Assembly (NCBI GenBank): GCA_011049795.1
Contig: DRHD01000217.1
Coordinates: forward strand, 1 to 11,983
Origin: Porticoccus sp.
Lineage (GTDB): Bacteria > Pseudomonadota > Gammaproteobacteria > Pseudomonadales > Porticoccaceae
DNA: 11,983 nt
Direction: 5' to 3'
This document shows, one piece after another, positions 1 to 6,887 of this stretch (within the stretch, counting starts at the first letter, position 1; each line of letters opens with the position of its first letter). The notes beneath the pieces are model-generated. The model saw nothing but the letters and a program-made list of their open reading frames with translations, was not told the DNA's origin and ran no database searches. Position numbers and translations under genes: made by a program.

Positions 1-1189
1 AACCTGTGCCAGGAATTTTAAGTCTCTGACCAATACTGAGGTGATTACCCGCGAGTGAATTTTTGCTTCTCAAGTACTTGATAGGTACTCGGTGCAGGTG
101 AGCAATTTCTGAGAGGGTGTCACCTGATTTCACGACATACTGTTTAATGGGTGCCCATTCTTCTCTTGGTGTGCGGGCCAGAGCCATTTGAAAGCGTGTG
201 GCCTTACGAATTGGCAACAAAATATGTTGAGGGCTTTCGGGGTGAGTTACCCTTCGACTGTAGCCCGCGTTGAGTTGGAAGAGCTCCTTGGCATCGATAC
301 GTGCCATTTTTGCAGCTCTCGATAGGTCAATTTGTTCCGGAAGTTTGACCGTGGTGAAGTAGGGGCTGTTGGCCAGTTCAGGTAGAGCGATACCATGTTT
401 TTCCGGGTTGGCGACGATACGTGAAATAGCCAATAGCTGAGGGACATAGGCCCGCGTCTCACGTGGCAAACCCAGTGACCAGAAATCTGTAGGTTTTCCA
501 TCGCGTTTATTGCGCTCGATGGCTCGCCTTACATTGCCTTCACCAGAATTATAGGCGGCCAAGGCCAACAGCCAATCACCATCAAAATACTTATGTAGAT
601 ATTTTAGATACTGAATAGCAGCCTCAGTGGACGCTACTGGGTCACGGCGGCCGTCGTACCACCAGTCACGTTTTAGGCCGAATCTTGACCCTGTGCTTGG
701 GATGAACTGCCAGAGGCCCGATGCATGGCTGTGAGAATAGGCCAATGGGTCAAAGGCACTCTCTACCGCGGGCAACATGGCCAGTTCCAGCGGCATATCG
801 TTAGCTTCTAATTCGGTGATGATGTGGTAGAGGAAGAATTGGCCCCTTTGCATGACGCGATCGATATAGGTTTGGCTATTGCTGTACCAGGCCACTTGTT
901 TTTCGATACCGGGGTTATCGTAATGCTCTTTTAGTTCTAACCCTTTTCGAAGGCGTTGCCACAGGTCATTCTGAGCGGCTTTCTTCGGGTCTGAAGATAG
1001 TTTAACTTTACCTAGTGTAGACTTATTGGTTGCTTGAGCTGAGTCATTTTTTTCAATGGCAACAGCCATTTGTTCGGGTTCTGGCTGTGGCTTTGATACA
1101 GGTAAGGCCGCTTCTTGGGTAGCTTGTTGTGCGCACCCCGAGATAAGGACAACCAGAAGCGCAGCAAGGACTCGTATCTTAATTTTCAT
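1..1189 (-). CDS. mltD: Membrane-bound lytic murein transglycosylase D, 3' end cut by window edge
   Basis: Cleaves the MurNAc-GlcNAc bond of peptidoglycan, leaving 1,6-anhydro-MurNAc ends; family members are lipoproteins facing the periplasm. The ATG at 1189-1187 opens a basic, hydrophobic signal peptide ending in a lipobox (LISGC, Cys19). The SLT domain spans about residues 95-260, with the predicted catalytic Glu143 in the LPAVESAFDP motif, followed by GLWQFIPSTG and AAYNSGEGNVRRA, all hallmarks of family 1D. One LysM domain is visible at about residues 350-394 (QYVVKSGDTLSEIA...). MltD proteins normally carry two or more LysM repeats, so further ones should lie beyond position 1. The reading frame is open through all 396 codons in the window; only the C-terminus is missing. 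gloB lies 137 bp upstream on the same strand, but a good promoter in the gap suggests independent transcription. Assignment is firm; the number of LysM repeats is unknown. Confidence 0.93.
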   Translation of the reverse strand, partial: MKIKIRVLAALLVVLISGCAQQATQEAALPVSKPQPEPEQMAVAIEKNDSAQATNKSTLGKVKLSSDPKKAAQNDLWQRLRKGLELKEHYDNPGIEKQVAWYSNSQTYIDRVMQRGQFFLYHIITELEANDMPLELAMLPAVESAFDPLAYSHSHASGLWQFIPSTGSRFGLKRDWWYDGRRDPVASTEAAIQYLKYLHKYFDGDWLLALAAYNSGEGNVRRAIERNKRDGKPTDFWSLGLPRETRAYVPQLLAISRIVANPEKHGIALPELANSPYFTTVKLPEQIDLSRAAKMARIDAKELFQLNAGYSRRVTHPESPQHILLPIRKATRFQMALARTPREEWAPIKQYVVKSGDTLSEIAHLHRVPIKYLRSKNSLAGNHLSIGQRLKIPGTG

Positions 1190-1235
1190 AGTTATTATTA
1201 CGAGTAAAAGGTTAGCGGTACATAATTGGAGGAGG

Positions 1236-1264
1236 ATTGTAACGGCCTACCCTGTTGGGATCAA
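1236..1264 (-). promoter_or_regulatory. Candidate sigma70 promoter of mltD
   Basis: On the minus strand a -35-like TTGATC (1264-1259) and a -10-like TACAAT (1241-1236, 5 of 6 consensus) are separated by exactly 17 bp. Transcription would begin near 1229 and give a leader of about 40 nt before the mltD ATG. It lies wholly inside the gap between the gloB stop and the mltD start. Read by eye; the -35 match is moderate. Confidence 0.45.
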
Positions 1265-1326
1265 TTTATGATAGTTTTTCTGTAAGCAGGGTGTGATGAA
1301 GCGAGCAATCTTGGTGTTTGTTGTGT

Positions 1327-2094
1327 TCAAAAGTGATCTTTCCAGCGACGGATGATGGCAAATGTATCTTCGTCAGAGTTAGCGGGTCGTCCTTCATGCT
1401 CTTCGGCCGCTTTTTTGATACTGGGTTGGTCCGCTCGTAGAAAGGGGTTTGATGACAACTCTTGGGTCAGTGTCGAGGGAATCGTAGACTGGTTCTGTTG
1501 ACGTTCTTGTCGTACCTGTAAGGCCCTTTGTTGTAATACTTTATTTTCTGGCTCAACTACCAAGGCAAATTCAAGGTTAGCTTGAGTGTACTCATGAGTG
1601 CAGTAGATGAGTGTTTCAGCAGGTAGGCTGGCCAGACGAGACAGAGAATGCCACATTTGCTCAGGTGTCCCCTCAAATAGGCGGCCACAGCCACCTGCAA
1701 ACAGGGTGTCGCCACAGAAGACCAGTGGTTCATCAGCAGCAAAATAGGCTATGTGATCTAGGGTGTGGCCTGGTATTGCCAATACATCAAATGCTGTTTC
1801 TGCAAGATTCAGAGAGTCACCATCCTTCATAATATGGGTGACTTGGCTGATACCCTTGGGGCCGTAAACAGGTACCGGGTATTTATCGAGTAGCTGGTGG
1901 ATACCGCCCACATGGTCGGGGTGGTGGTGGGTCACAATAATACCTGCCAGTGATAGTTCCAATTTGTTTAGAGTTTCTATAACCGGGTTGGCATCACCCG
2001 GGTCGACGACATAGGCTCTGTTGTTACCGGGCTGGTGAAACAGCCAGATATAATTGTCTGTAAATGCAGGGATGGTATGAACAATTAAAGACAT
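1327..2094 (-). CDS. gloB: Hydroxyacylglutathione hydrolase (glyoxalase II)
   Basis: Hydrolyses S-lactoylglutathione to D-lactate and glutathione, the second step of methylglyoxal detoxification in the cytoplasm. This 255-residue protein is complete and of the usual length. The metallo-beta-lactamase fold carries all expected binuclear metal ligands: THHHPDH (His56, His58, Asp60, His61), His110 in IPGHTLDH, Asp129 in the FCGDTLFAGGCGRLFEG segment, and His167 in CTHEYT. The C-terminal HAGH-type substrate-binding domain (about 170-255) is present, with the conserved SNPFLR motif at 215-220. The N-terminus (IPAFTDNYIWL) matches the family and fixes the ATG at 2094; its ribosome site is weak (GGAA about 8 nt upstream). 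It is divergent from the methyltransferase gene, as in the mltD-gloB-yafS-rnhA-dnaQ block of enterics. Very confident. Confidence 0.97.
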   Translation of the reverse strand: MSLIVHTIPAFTDNYIWLFHQPGNNRAYVVDPGDANPVIETLNKLELSLAGIIVTHHHPDHVGGIHQLLDKYPVPVYGPKGISQVTHIMKDGDSLNLAETAFDVLAIPGHTLDHIAYFAADEPLVFCGDTLFAGGCGRLFEGTPEQMWHSLSRLASLPAETLIYCTHEYTQANLEFALVVEPENKVLQQRALQVRQERQQNQSTIPSTLTQELSSNPFLRADQPSIKKAAEEHEGRPANSDEDTFAIIRRWKDHF

Positions 2095-2227
2095 GATCGG
2101 TTCCGGTAGTTTTCAACGCATATATTACCCATAATAAACGAATTGGAAGAGGTGGCGTAAATACCTGTCTGGTAAATGCCACAGATATAGAGTCATTGAG
2201 CTGAGAAAATATGAGGATGGGATAAGA
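2095..2227. promoter_or_regulatory. Divergent promoter region between gloB and the methyltransferase gene
   Basis: This 133-bp gap separates two divergent starts and must hold promoters for both. Its centre (about 2119-2141) is AT-rich with overlapping TATTA/TAATAT-like segments that could serve as -10 elements toward gloB. No -35/-10 pair reaches good consensus with a 16-18 bp spacer in either direction, so I do not place individual promoters. No clear operator palindrome was seen. Confidence 0.4.
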
Positions 2228-3046
2228 ATGCGTAACTTGTTCCAAGCATCCAGAGCATATTTCGATGGAAAACATCGAGTGTTCCCCTTGACGACTGCTC
2301 AGGCATCGTTGGATGGCTGGTTTCAGACCCATTATGGCCAATACCTATTGCAGCGTGAACGGGAAGCATTAACTCTGCTCATGCCTGAATTAGGCGCCCA
2401 CAGGATGATGCACTTGGGTGTGACACCACATCAGCTGCTTACGGGTGAATTTAATCATCTTCACAGCTTTTCTATTGGCGCATCGCTTGGCTCTCAAAGT
2501 GATTGTGACGCGGTTGCTGATTACGATAGTTTGCCTTTGCCATCAGAGACGGTTGATACAGTATTGCTTCACCATGCACTTGAGTTTTCTCAATACCCCC
2601 ATGAGGTACTAAAAGAAGCAGCGCGGGTGCTGACACCCTGTGGACATATGGTGTTAGTGGTGTTGAACCCTATCAGCTTATTTGGTTTGACGAAGTGGCC
2701 TGCCAGATTGCTTTCATCTCAGAGTATTTGGCGCCATCATAGTTTACGCCATCGTCGATTACTGGATTGGTTGAGGTTGTTGAATTGTCAGCCAATTAAG
2801 GCTGTATCAGGTAGCTTTCCTTTACCGTTCCAATGGCCAAGAGCTGATGATCAGGTAGGCTTTACGGAAAAAATTGGGCAAAAGTACCGGTTGCCTTGGG
2901 GGGCATTCCATATCGTGGTTGCTCGAAAATATGTCGCTCGACCGACACCACTTGGACCTCGAAGGTGGAGGTCTATAGGTATCCCAGTGATACCGGCAGT
3001 GAAAAAGAATAGTGTCATCAAAACACCTCTTTCCGGAGAAAAGTAG
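2228..3046 (+). CDS. YafS-like class I SAM-dependent methyltransferase
   Basis: Predicted cytoplasmic methyltransferase of the Methyltransf_11 type, 272 residues, substrate unknown. The core motifs lie in the middle: an acidic segment ADYDSLPLPSETVDTVLLHHALEF (98-120, compare the D.LP....D.V...H.LE pattern of the family), then EAARVLTPCGHMVLVVLNPISLFGL (130-154). The glycine-rich SAM loop is degenerate: around MMHLGVTPHQLL (60-71) there is no GxGxG, a feature I also recall from E. coli YafS. The C-terminus (about 235-272) is basic and proline-rich and probably disordered. The ATG at 2228 follows a purine-rich GAGGATGGGATAAGA stretch. It is the first gene of the run; rnhA begins at the base after its stop, and its last codons contain the rnhA ribosome site. 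Family confident; the biochemical role is not known. Confidence 0.85.
   Translation: MRNLFQASRAYFDGKHRVFPLTTAQASLDGWFQTHYGQYLLQREREALTLLMPELGAHRMMHLGVTPHQLLTGEFNHLHSFSIGASLGSQSDCDAVADYDSLPLPSETVDTVLLHHALEFSQYPHEVLKEAARVLTPCGHMVLVVLNPISLFGLTKWPARLLSSQSIWRHHSLRHRRLLDWLRLLNCQPIKAVSGSFPLPFQWPRADDQVGFTEKIGQKYRLPWGAFHIVVARKYVARPTPLGPRRWRSIGIPVIPAVKKNSVIKTPLSGEK
3035..3038 (+). promoter_or_regulatory. Ribosome binding site deciding the rnhA TTG start
   Basis: GGAG at 3035-3038 lies 8 nt before TTG 3047, within the last codons of the methyltransferase gene. The TTG immediately follows that gene's TAG stop. Translation from this TTG gives the normal RNase HI N-terminus, so a non-ATG start and translational coupling are likely. 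Confidence 0.6.
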
Positions 3047-3481
3047 TTGAAGGAGTTAGAAATTTTTACCGATGGTGCCTGTCGAGGAAACCCAGGGCCA
3101 GGCGGCTGGGGTGCTCTATTGCGCTATGACGGTAATGAAAAAACAATTTACGGTGGTGATGTTGAAACGACCAACAATCGCATGGAGCTTACGGCGGCAA
3201 TTGAAGCTCTGGCCGGATTGAAGCAACCTTGTCGAGTAATTTTGACGACAGATTCACAATACGTGCGTCAGGGTATCACCAGCTGGCTAGAGAATTGGAA
3301 GAAGCGGGGCTGGAAGACAGCAAGCAAGAAGCCGGTCAAAAATGTGGACTTGTGGCAACGTCTCGAAGAAGAAGCGGCACGTCATCAGGTAGAGTGGCTC
3401 TGGGTTAAAGGACACAGCGGTCACCGGGAAAATGAGATAGCAGATCAGCTGGCCAATCGTGGTATTGATGAGTTGGAGTGA
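3047..3481 (+). CDS. rnhA: Ribonuclease HI
   Basis: Cytoplasmic endonuclease that cleaves the RNA strand of RNA-DNA hybrids, removing R-loops and helping clear Okazaki primers. The 144-residue protein is full length for the bacterial family. All four carboxylates of the active site are visible: Asp9 in [17 protein letters not shown], Glu47 in NNRMELTAA, Asp69 in [11 protein letters not shown], and Asp133 in [10 protein letters not shown], plus the catalytic-loop His123 in VKGHSGH. The basic protrusion ([20 protein letters not shown], about 80-99) is present, so this is the E. coli-like type with the substrate-binding handle. The start is TTG at 3047, directly abutting the methyltransferase stop, with GGAG 8 nt upstream. 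dnaQ follows about 100 bp downstream on the same strand, whereas in E. coli rnhA and dnaQ are divergent. Very confident. Confidence 0.98.
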   Translation: MKELEIFTDGACRGNPGPGGWGALLRYDGNEKTIYGGDVETTNNRMELTAAIEALAGLKQPCRVILTTDSQYVRQGITSWLENWKKRGWKTASKKPVKNVDLWQRLEEEAARHQVEWLWVKGHSGHRENEIADQLANRGIDELE

Positions 3482-3498
3482 GGGGATGACATCTATTT

Positions 3499-3525
3499 CT
3501 TAGGGATACCTTCCTTAGGGGTACC
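3499..3525 (+). repeat. Imperfect 12-bp direct repeat in the rnhA-dnaQ gap
   Basis: CTTAGGGATACC (3499-3510) is followed after 3 bp by CTTAGGGGTACC (3514-3525), 11 of 12 identical with a 15-bp period. It lies between the rnhA stop and the dnaQ start in a gap with no recognisable promoter. It could be a small tandem duplication or a protein binding site; no function is assigned. Confidence 0.5.
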
Positions 3526-3554
3526 ACCAAAACTTAAACAATTACCAGATATGA

Positions 3555-3578
3555 GTGAGAGCCATAGTGAAAGCCATA
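3555..3578 (+). repeat. Tandem 12-bp repeat with GTG codons at the dnaQ start
   Basis: GTGAGAGCCATA (3555-3566) and GTGAAAGCCATA (3567-3578) differ at one base and run directly into the GTG at 3579. Each unit begins with an in-frame GTG, so three possible dnaQ starts lie 12 bp apart, encoding MRAI, (M/V)KAI and then MRQV. The 12-bp unit keeps the frame. It looks like a slippage duplication of the translation start region. Confidence 0.7.
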
Positions 3579-4307
3579 GTGCGACAGGTTGTACTTGATA
3601 CAGAAACGACGGGTCTTGAAACCAGCCAGGACCACCGAATTATTGAGATTGGTTGTGTTGAGCTGGTTAACCGTCGTTTGACCGGACGCCATTATCACCA
3701 ATACATCAACCCTGAGCGGGAAGTAGATCATGGGGCAATGGAAGTTCATGGTCTTACCGATGAATTCCTTGCAGATAAACCCGTCTTTTCAGCAATTACT
3801 GATGAGTTTCTGGCCTTTATCAATGGGGCTGAGCTGGTCATTCACAATGCACCTTTTGATGTAGGCTTTATTGACCATGAGTTTGCCAAATTAGATGGCG
3901 CGGGTCAGGTGGCAGATGTTTGTACTGTGGTGGATACACTGGTGATGGCCAGGCACATGCACCCTGGTCAAAAAAATAATCTGGATGCTTTGTGTAAACG
4001 TTATGGTGTCGATAACTCCCAGAGGGATTTGCACGGCGCATTGCTGGATGCCGAGATTCTAGGTGATGTCTATCTGCTAATGACTGGTGGGCAGGTTGAT
4101 TTGGTACTTGGTGGTAAAAATAGCCAAGGTGCCAGCAATGGCTTGGATGAAATTCGTCGCCTACCTACAGAGAGAGCTGCTCTCAGGGTGATACGTGCCA
4201 ATGAAGAAGAGTTGGAATTACATAACGAGAAACTGGCCCAAATTAATAAGGCCAGTGATGGAAAGTGTGTGTGGTTGACGGCGCCAGATGACGCCGTCTT
4301 AGATTAG
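3579..4307 (+). CDS. dnaQ: DNA polymerase III epsilon subunit (3'-5' proofreading exonuclease)
   Basis: Proofreading subunit of the replicative polymerase core, binding alpha and theta. From the GTG at 3579 the protein is 242 residues, the usual length, starting MRQVVLDTETTGL as in Pseudomonas-type homologues. Two upstream in-frame GTGs (3567, 3555) would add 4 or 8 residues. DEDDh active site: Asp7 and Glu9 in LDTETTG, Asp94 in IHNAPFDVGF, and His152 with Asp157 in LHGALLDAE. QVDLVL at 172-177 occupies the place of the beta-clamp-binding peptide and fits the QxxLxL/F consensus. The C-terminal part (about 190-242) is the alpha-binding tail and is less conserved. No good Shine-Dalgarno precedes any candidate start. 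Its last codons hold a terminator-like hairpin and the stop is 3 bp from the convergent nhaB stop. The identity is very confident; the start is less so. Confidence 0.95.
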   Translation: MRQVVLDTETTGLETSQDHRIIEIGCVELVNRRLTGRHYHQYINPEREVDHGAMEVHGLTDEFLADKPVFSAITDEFLAFINGAELVIHNAPFDVGFIDHEFAKLDGAGQVADVCTVVDTLVMARHMHPGQKNNLDALCKRYGVDNSQRDLHGALLDAEILGDVYLLMTGGQVDLVLGGKNSQGASNGLDEIRRLPTERAALRVIRANEEELELHNEKLAQINKASDGKCVWLTAPDDAVLD

Positions 4308-4310
4308 TTT
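4277..4310 (+). terminator. Terminator-like hairpin within the 3' end of dnaQ
   Basis: GACGGCG (4277-4283) and CGCCGTC (4292-4298) form a perfect 7-bp GC-rich stem around an 8-nt loop, followed by the T-rich but interrupted TTAGATTAGTTT. It lies inside the last coding codons of dnaQ, the only available place because nhaB ends 3 bp beyond the dnaQ stop. On the opposite strand the stem is not followed by a T run, so it would act only on the dnaQ transcript. Confidence 0.5.
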
Positions 4311-5807
4311 CTATAGAGCGTACGTAACGCAGAGAATGCCAACAGTGGAAAGAACGATGGTATAGGGTAGTGCCATGATGACCATTCGGCCGTAGGAAAG
4401 CCGGAGGAGGGGGGCTAATGCCGAGGTCAGTAGAAACAAGAAGGCAGCCTGACCATTCGGCGTAGCGACACTGGGTAGGTTAGTGCCGGTATTAATGGCT
4501 ATGGTTAGTAGATCGAATTGTTCTCTGGAAATTTTTCCTGCATCCAGTACAGCTTTCACCTCATTAATATAGACCGTTGCAACGAATACATTGTCACTAA
4601 TCATTGACAGTACCCCGTTGGCGATAAAGAACATGGTCGGCTGTACACTTTGCTCCATGGCAAGTACTGCTGAAATAACCGGAGAGAAAAGGTGTTGTTC
4701 ATGAATGACAGCTACGACAGCAAAGAACACAACCAGTAATGCAGTAAAGGGTAAGGCCTCTTCAAAAGCATGGCCAATTTGGTGTTCTTCAGTAATGCCG
4801 TTAAATGCAGTTAATAGAACGATAACGGTAAGGCCGATTAATCCGACCGCAGCCAGGTGGAAGGCCAAGCCAATCACCAGAAAAACAATAACTAAGGCCT
4901 GAACGATTAATGCTGCCTTGTGTTTGCTGGTCATTTTTTTAGATTCATGTGCGTCAAATTCCTCAAGGACAGTACGCACATTCTCGGGTAGTTTGGCGCC
5001 GTAGCCAAACCAGCTAAGTTTTTCCAGCAGCACACAGGTGGCCAAGCCAAAGACTAATACTGGCATAGTGACCGGTGCCATGATCAGGAAGAATTCGATA
5101 AAATTCCATCCAGCTTTTTCTGCAATGAGCAGATTCTGTGGTTCACCGACCAGTGTCGTTACGCCACCCAGTGCTGTTCCCACGGCGCCGTGCATAATTA
5201 AGCTGCGAAGGAACGCACGGAAGCCTTCCAGATCTTCTCGGTGATATTCCAAGACGGTGGCATCGTTGGAATGGTCATGGCCATCATCGTGTTGCACTTC
5301 TTTTCCCGAGGCCACTTTGTGATACACCGAGTAGAAACCGATAGCGACACTGATCAGTACGGCAGTGACGGTTAGAGCGTCCAAGAATGCCGACAGAATG
5401 GCGCCCGCAAAACAGAATAATAGTGCTAAAAATGGTTTTGATCGCACACCAACCAGGAGTTTGGTAAAGGTAAATAGCAGTAAATCACGCATAAAGTAAA
5501 TGCCTGATACCATGAACATCAGCAATAAAATAACTTCAAAATTCCCTAGTACTTCCTGGTAGACCGCTGCGGGTTTAGCCAGACCTAGAAAAATTGCTTC
5601 AAGGGCAAGTAGTCCCCCGGGCTGAAGCGGGTAGCATTTGAGCGCCATGGCCAGAGTGAAGATAAATTCGACGATCAATATCCAGCCAGTGACAAAACTG
5701 CCGACAGTGGCGAGGAGAATCGGGTTTGCAACCAAAAAGACCAGAATGGTGTATTTGTACCAGTTGGGAGAGTTGCCCAGGAAGTTTTTGCTGAAAGCCT
5801 GAAGCAT
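4311..5807 (-). CDS. nhaB: Na+/H+ antiporter NhaB
   Basis: Inner-membrane secondary transporter that expels Na+ in exchange for H+, giving Na+ tolerance and pH balance. It has 498 residues and about twelve hydrophobic segments. Highly conserved NhaB stretches are seen throughout: [20 protein letters not shown] (47-66), [11 protein letters not shown] with the intramembrane Asp143, [53 protein letters not shown] and LRLSYGRMV. The loop after HKVASGKE is His/Asp-rich (HDDGHDH, 173-179), in a place where family loops vary. The protein ends at GILCVTYAL, about 20 residues sooner than I recall for E. coli NhaB (513 aa); the lost tail is not part of the conserved core. The ATG at 5807 has AAGGA 7 nt upstream. 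It is convergent with dnaQ and divergent from nudC. Very confident. Confidence 0.97.
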   Translation of the reverse strand: MLQAFSKNFLGNSPNWYKYTILVFLVANPILLATVGSFVTGWILIVEFIFTLAMALKCYPLQPGGLLALEAIFLGLAKPAAVYQEVLGNFEVILLLMFMVSGIYFMRDLLLFTFTKLLVGVRSKPFLALLFCFAGAILSAFLDALTVTAVLISVAIGFYSVYHKVASGKEVQHDDGHDHSNDATVLEYHREDLEGFRAFLRSLIMHGAVGTALGGVTTLVGEPQNLLIAEKAGWNFIEFFLIMAPVTMPVLVFGLATCVLLEKLSWFGYGAKLPENVRTVLEEFDAHESKKMTSKHKAALIVQALVIVFLVIGLAFHLAAVGLIGLTVIVLLTAFNGITEEHQIGHAFEEALPFTALLVVFFAVVAVIHEQHLFSPVISAVLAMEQSVQPTMFFIANGVLSMISDNVFVATVYINEVKAVLDAGKISREQFDLLTIAINTGTNLPSVATPNGQAAFLFLLTSALAPLLRLSYGRMVIMALPYTIVLSTVGILCVTYAL

Positions 5808-5936
5808 GGGGTAATCCTTATGTTGTTGGTCTATCTCGGTTGGCTAAAACCAGAAGGACAATCAGGTTATTATTTTCGTCAAGAGGTATGGGAGCGAACG
5901 GTATAACGGAGTAAGCATTTTTGCAAGCATGAGTAC

Positions 5937-5945
5937 TGGTATGAT
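5937..5945 (+). promoter_or_regulatory. Possible extended -10 promoter for the nudC operon
   Basis: TGG-TATGAT (5937-5945) fits an extended -10 element (TGn plus 5 of 6 of TATAAT). The -35 position holds only a T-rich stretch. Transcription would start near 5952, leaving a leader of about 100 nt that includes the GTTCTA palindromes. Weak evidence; the gap must nonetheless contain promoters for both nhaB and nudC. Confidence 0.28.
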
Positions 5946-6006
5946 GGCCCAATGAGGCCATGCTAAAGGGAGAAAATGAGTGCCCGAAACTGGCACAATT
6001 GATACT

Positions 6007-6029
6007 GTTCTATAGAACCTGACGTTCTA
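6007..6029. promoter_or_regulatory. GTTCTA/TAGAAC palindrome cluster, candidate operator upstream of nudC
   Basis: Three identical half-sites sit in 23 bp: GTTCTA (6007-6012), TAGAAC (6013-6018) and GTTCTA (6024-6029). The first two make a perfect 12-bp palindrome; the second and third make an inverted repeat with a 5-bp spacer (CTGAC). It lies 25 bp before the preferred nudC start. The geometry suits a dimeric regulator, possibly with two overlapping sites, but I recognise no specific regulator. Confidence 0.45.
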
Positions 6030-6043
6030 ATGTATGTTCGGCC

Positions 6044-6049
6044 AAAGGG
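6044..6049 (+). promoter_or_regulatory. Ribosome binding site favouring the nudC ATG at 6055
   Basis: AAAGGG ends 5 nt before ATG 6055. The earlier in-frame ATG at 6034 has no purine-rich site in front of it (preceding bases GACGTTCTAATGT), so 6055 is the better start, shortening the protein by 7 residues. Confidence 0.55.
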
Positions 6050-6054
6050 TTGAT

Positions 6055-6885
6055 ATGTTCCAATTTGGTGAGTTTTACCCCTGTAGTATTTTGCCCGAGG
6101 CTTTTGACGGTCAGCCATTATTGGTGGCTATTTCTGGAAGAGAGCTAATTAGTTCTGAGAATAGCGAACACTTTTTGTTTGAGCCTGAGCAGCTTCCTGT
6201 TTGTGAGGGGCTTTCTCGTCACCTGCTGGGGGTCTATAACCAACGCCCATGTTATGCAGTAGATGTTGGTGGGGTAGCGAATATTCCGAAGGGTACTGAA
6301 TGGCGAGAGTTACGTTCACTTCTTGGCTTGGTCGATGAGCTGCACTTCAATTTGGCAGGGCGGGCAATTCAGATTATTCAGTGGGATCGTGAGCATCACT
6401 ATTGTGGTTGTTGTGGTCGTCCAACAGTCGTGAACAAAGATGATCGATCTCGAGCGTGCCATCATTGTGATCAGGTGTTATATCCTAGAATTTCACCCTG
6501 TGTCATTGTGGTTGTGACAAAGGGAGATCACTGCCTACTTGCCAGTAATGTGGCTTGGGATGGCAAGTTTTATAGTGCATTGGCCGGGTTCATAGAACCT
6601 GGGGAAACCGCCGAATCAGCTTTGCATCGAGAAGTCATGGAAGAAGTGGGTATAGAAGTGGAGAATCTACGATATTTTGGCAGCCAGCCTTGGCCATTTC
6701 CTGGACAGTTGATGATTGGCTTTCATGCAACCTACAAAGCCGGTGATATTCAGGTAGATAATAATGAAATTATGGCGGCAGATTGGTGGCATTATGACAA
6801 ATTACCACCATGCCCTGAAACGAGTACCTTGTCAGGGCAATTGATACAGTCATTTGTGGATAGTTGCAGAGAAGAGGGTCGCTGA
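6055..6885 (+). CDS. nudC: NADH pyrophosphatase / RNA decapping Nudix hydrolase NudC
   Basis: Hydrolyses NADH/NAD+ to NMN(H) and AMP and, in characterised homologues, removes NAD caps from RNA. It is 276 residues from ATG 6055 (283 from the alternative ATG 6034). Domains in order: a variable N-terminal domain (1-110); a four-cysteine zinc ribbon, Cys117/Cys120 in YCGCCG and Cys135/Cys138 in ACHHC; and a Nudix domain with the box at 178-200 matching GX5EX7REUXEEXGU (Gly178, Glu184, Arg192-Glu193, Glu196-Glu197, Gly199). The NudC-specific SQPWPFP motif (210-216) follows. All key residues are intact. A hypothetical membrane-protein gene starts 2 bp after its stop, with its ribosome site inside the end of nudC, so the two are co-transcribed. 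An 8-bp inverted repeat lies within the coding region at 6811-6839. Very confident in function. Confidence 0.96.
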   Translation: MFQFGEFYPCSILPEAFDGQPLLVAISGRELISSENSEHFLFEPEQLPVCEGLSRHLLGVYNQRPCYAVDVGGVANIPKGTEWRELRSLLGLVDELHFNLAGRAIQIIQWDREHHYCGCCGRPTVVNKDDRSRACHHCDQVLYPRISPCVIVVVTKGDHCLLASNVAWDGKFYSALAGFIEPGETAESALHREVMEEVGIEVENLRYFGSQPWPFPGQLMIGFHATYKAGDIQVDNNEIMAADWWHYDKLPPCPETSTLSGQLIQSFVDSCREEGR

Positions 6886-6887
6886 GA

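Noticed and set aside
247..501. 84-codon minus-strand ORF at the left end
   Set aside because: It is an out-of-frame shadow of mltD, whose own frame is open from 1189 to the window edge with SLT and LysM motifs.
3551..3598. 15-codon ATG ORF overlapping the dnaQ start out of frame
   Set aside because: No ribosome site; its repeated ESHS residues are just the 12-bp repeat read in another frame.
4308..4400. tRNA-Asp gene next to dnaQ, as found in E. coli
   Set aside because: No tRNA-like sequence is present; nhaB begins 3 bp after dnaQ.
5991..6010. TGGCAC resembling a sigma54 -24 element before nudC
   Set aside because: The required GC of the -12 element is absent at the fixed spacing (TGGCAC is followed by AATTGATACTG).
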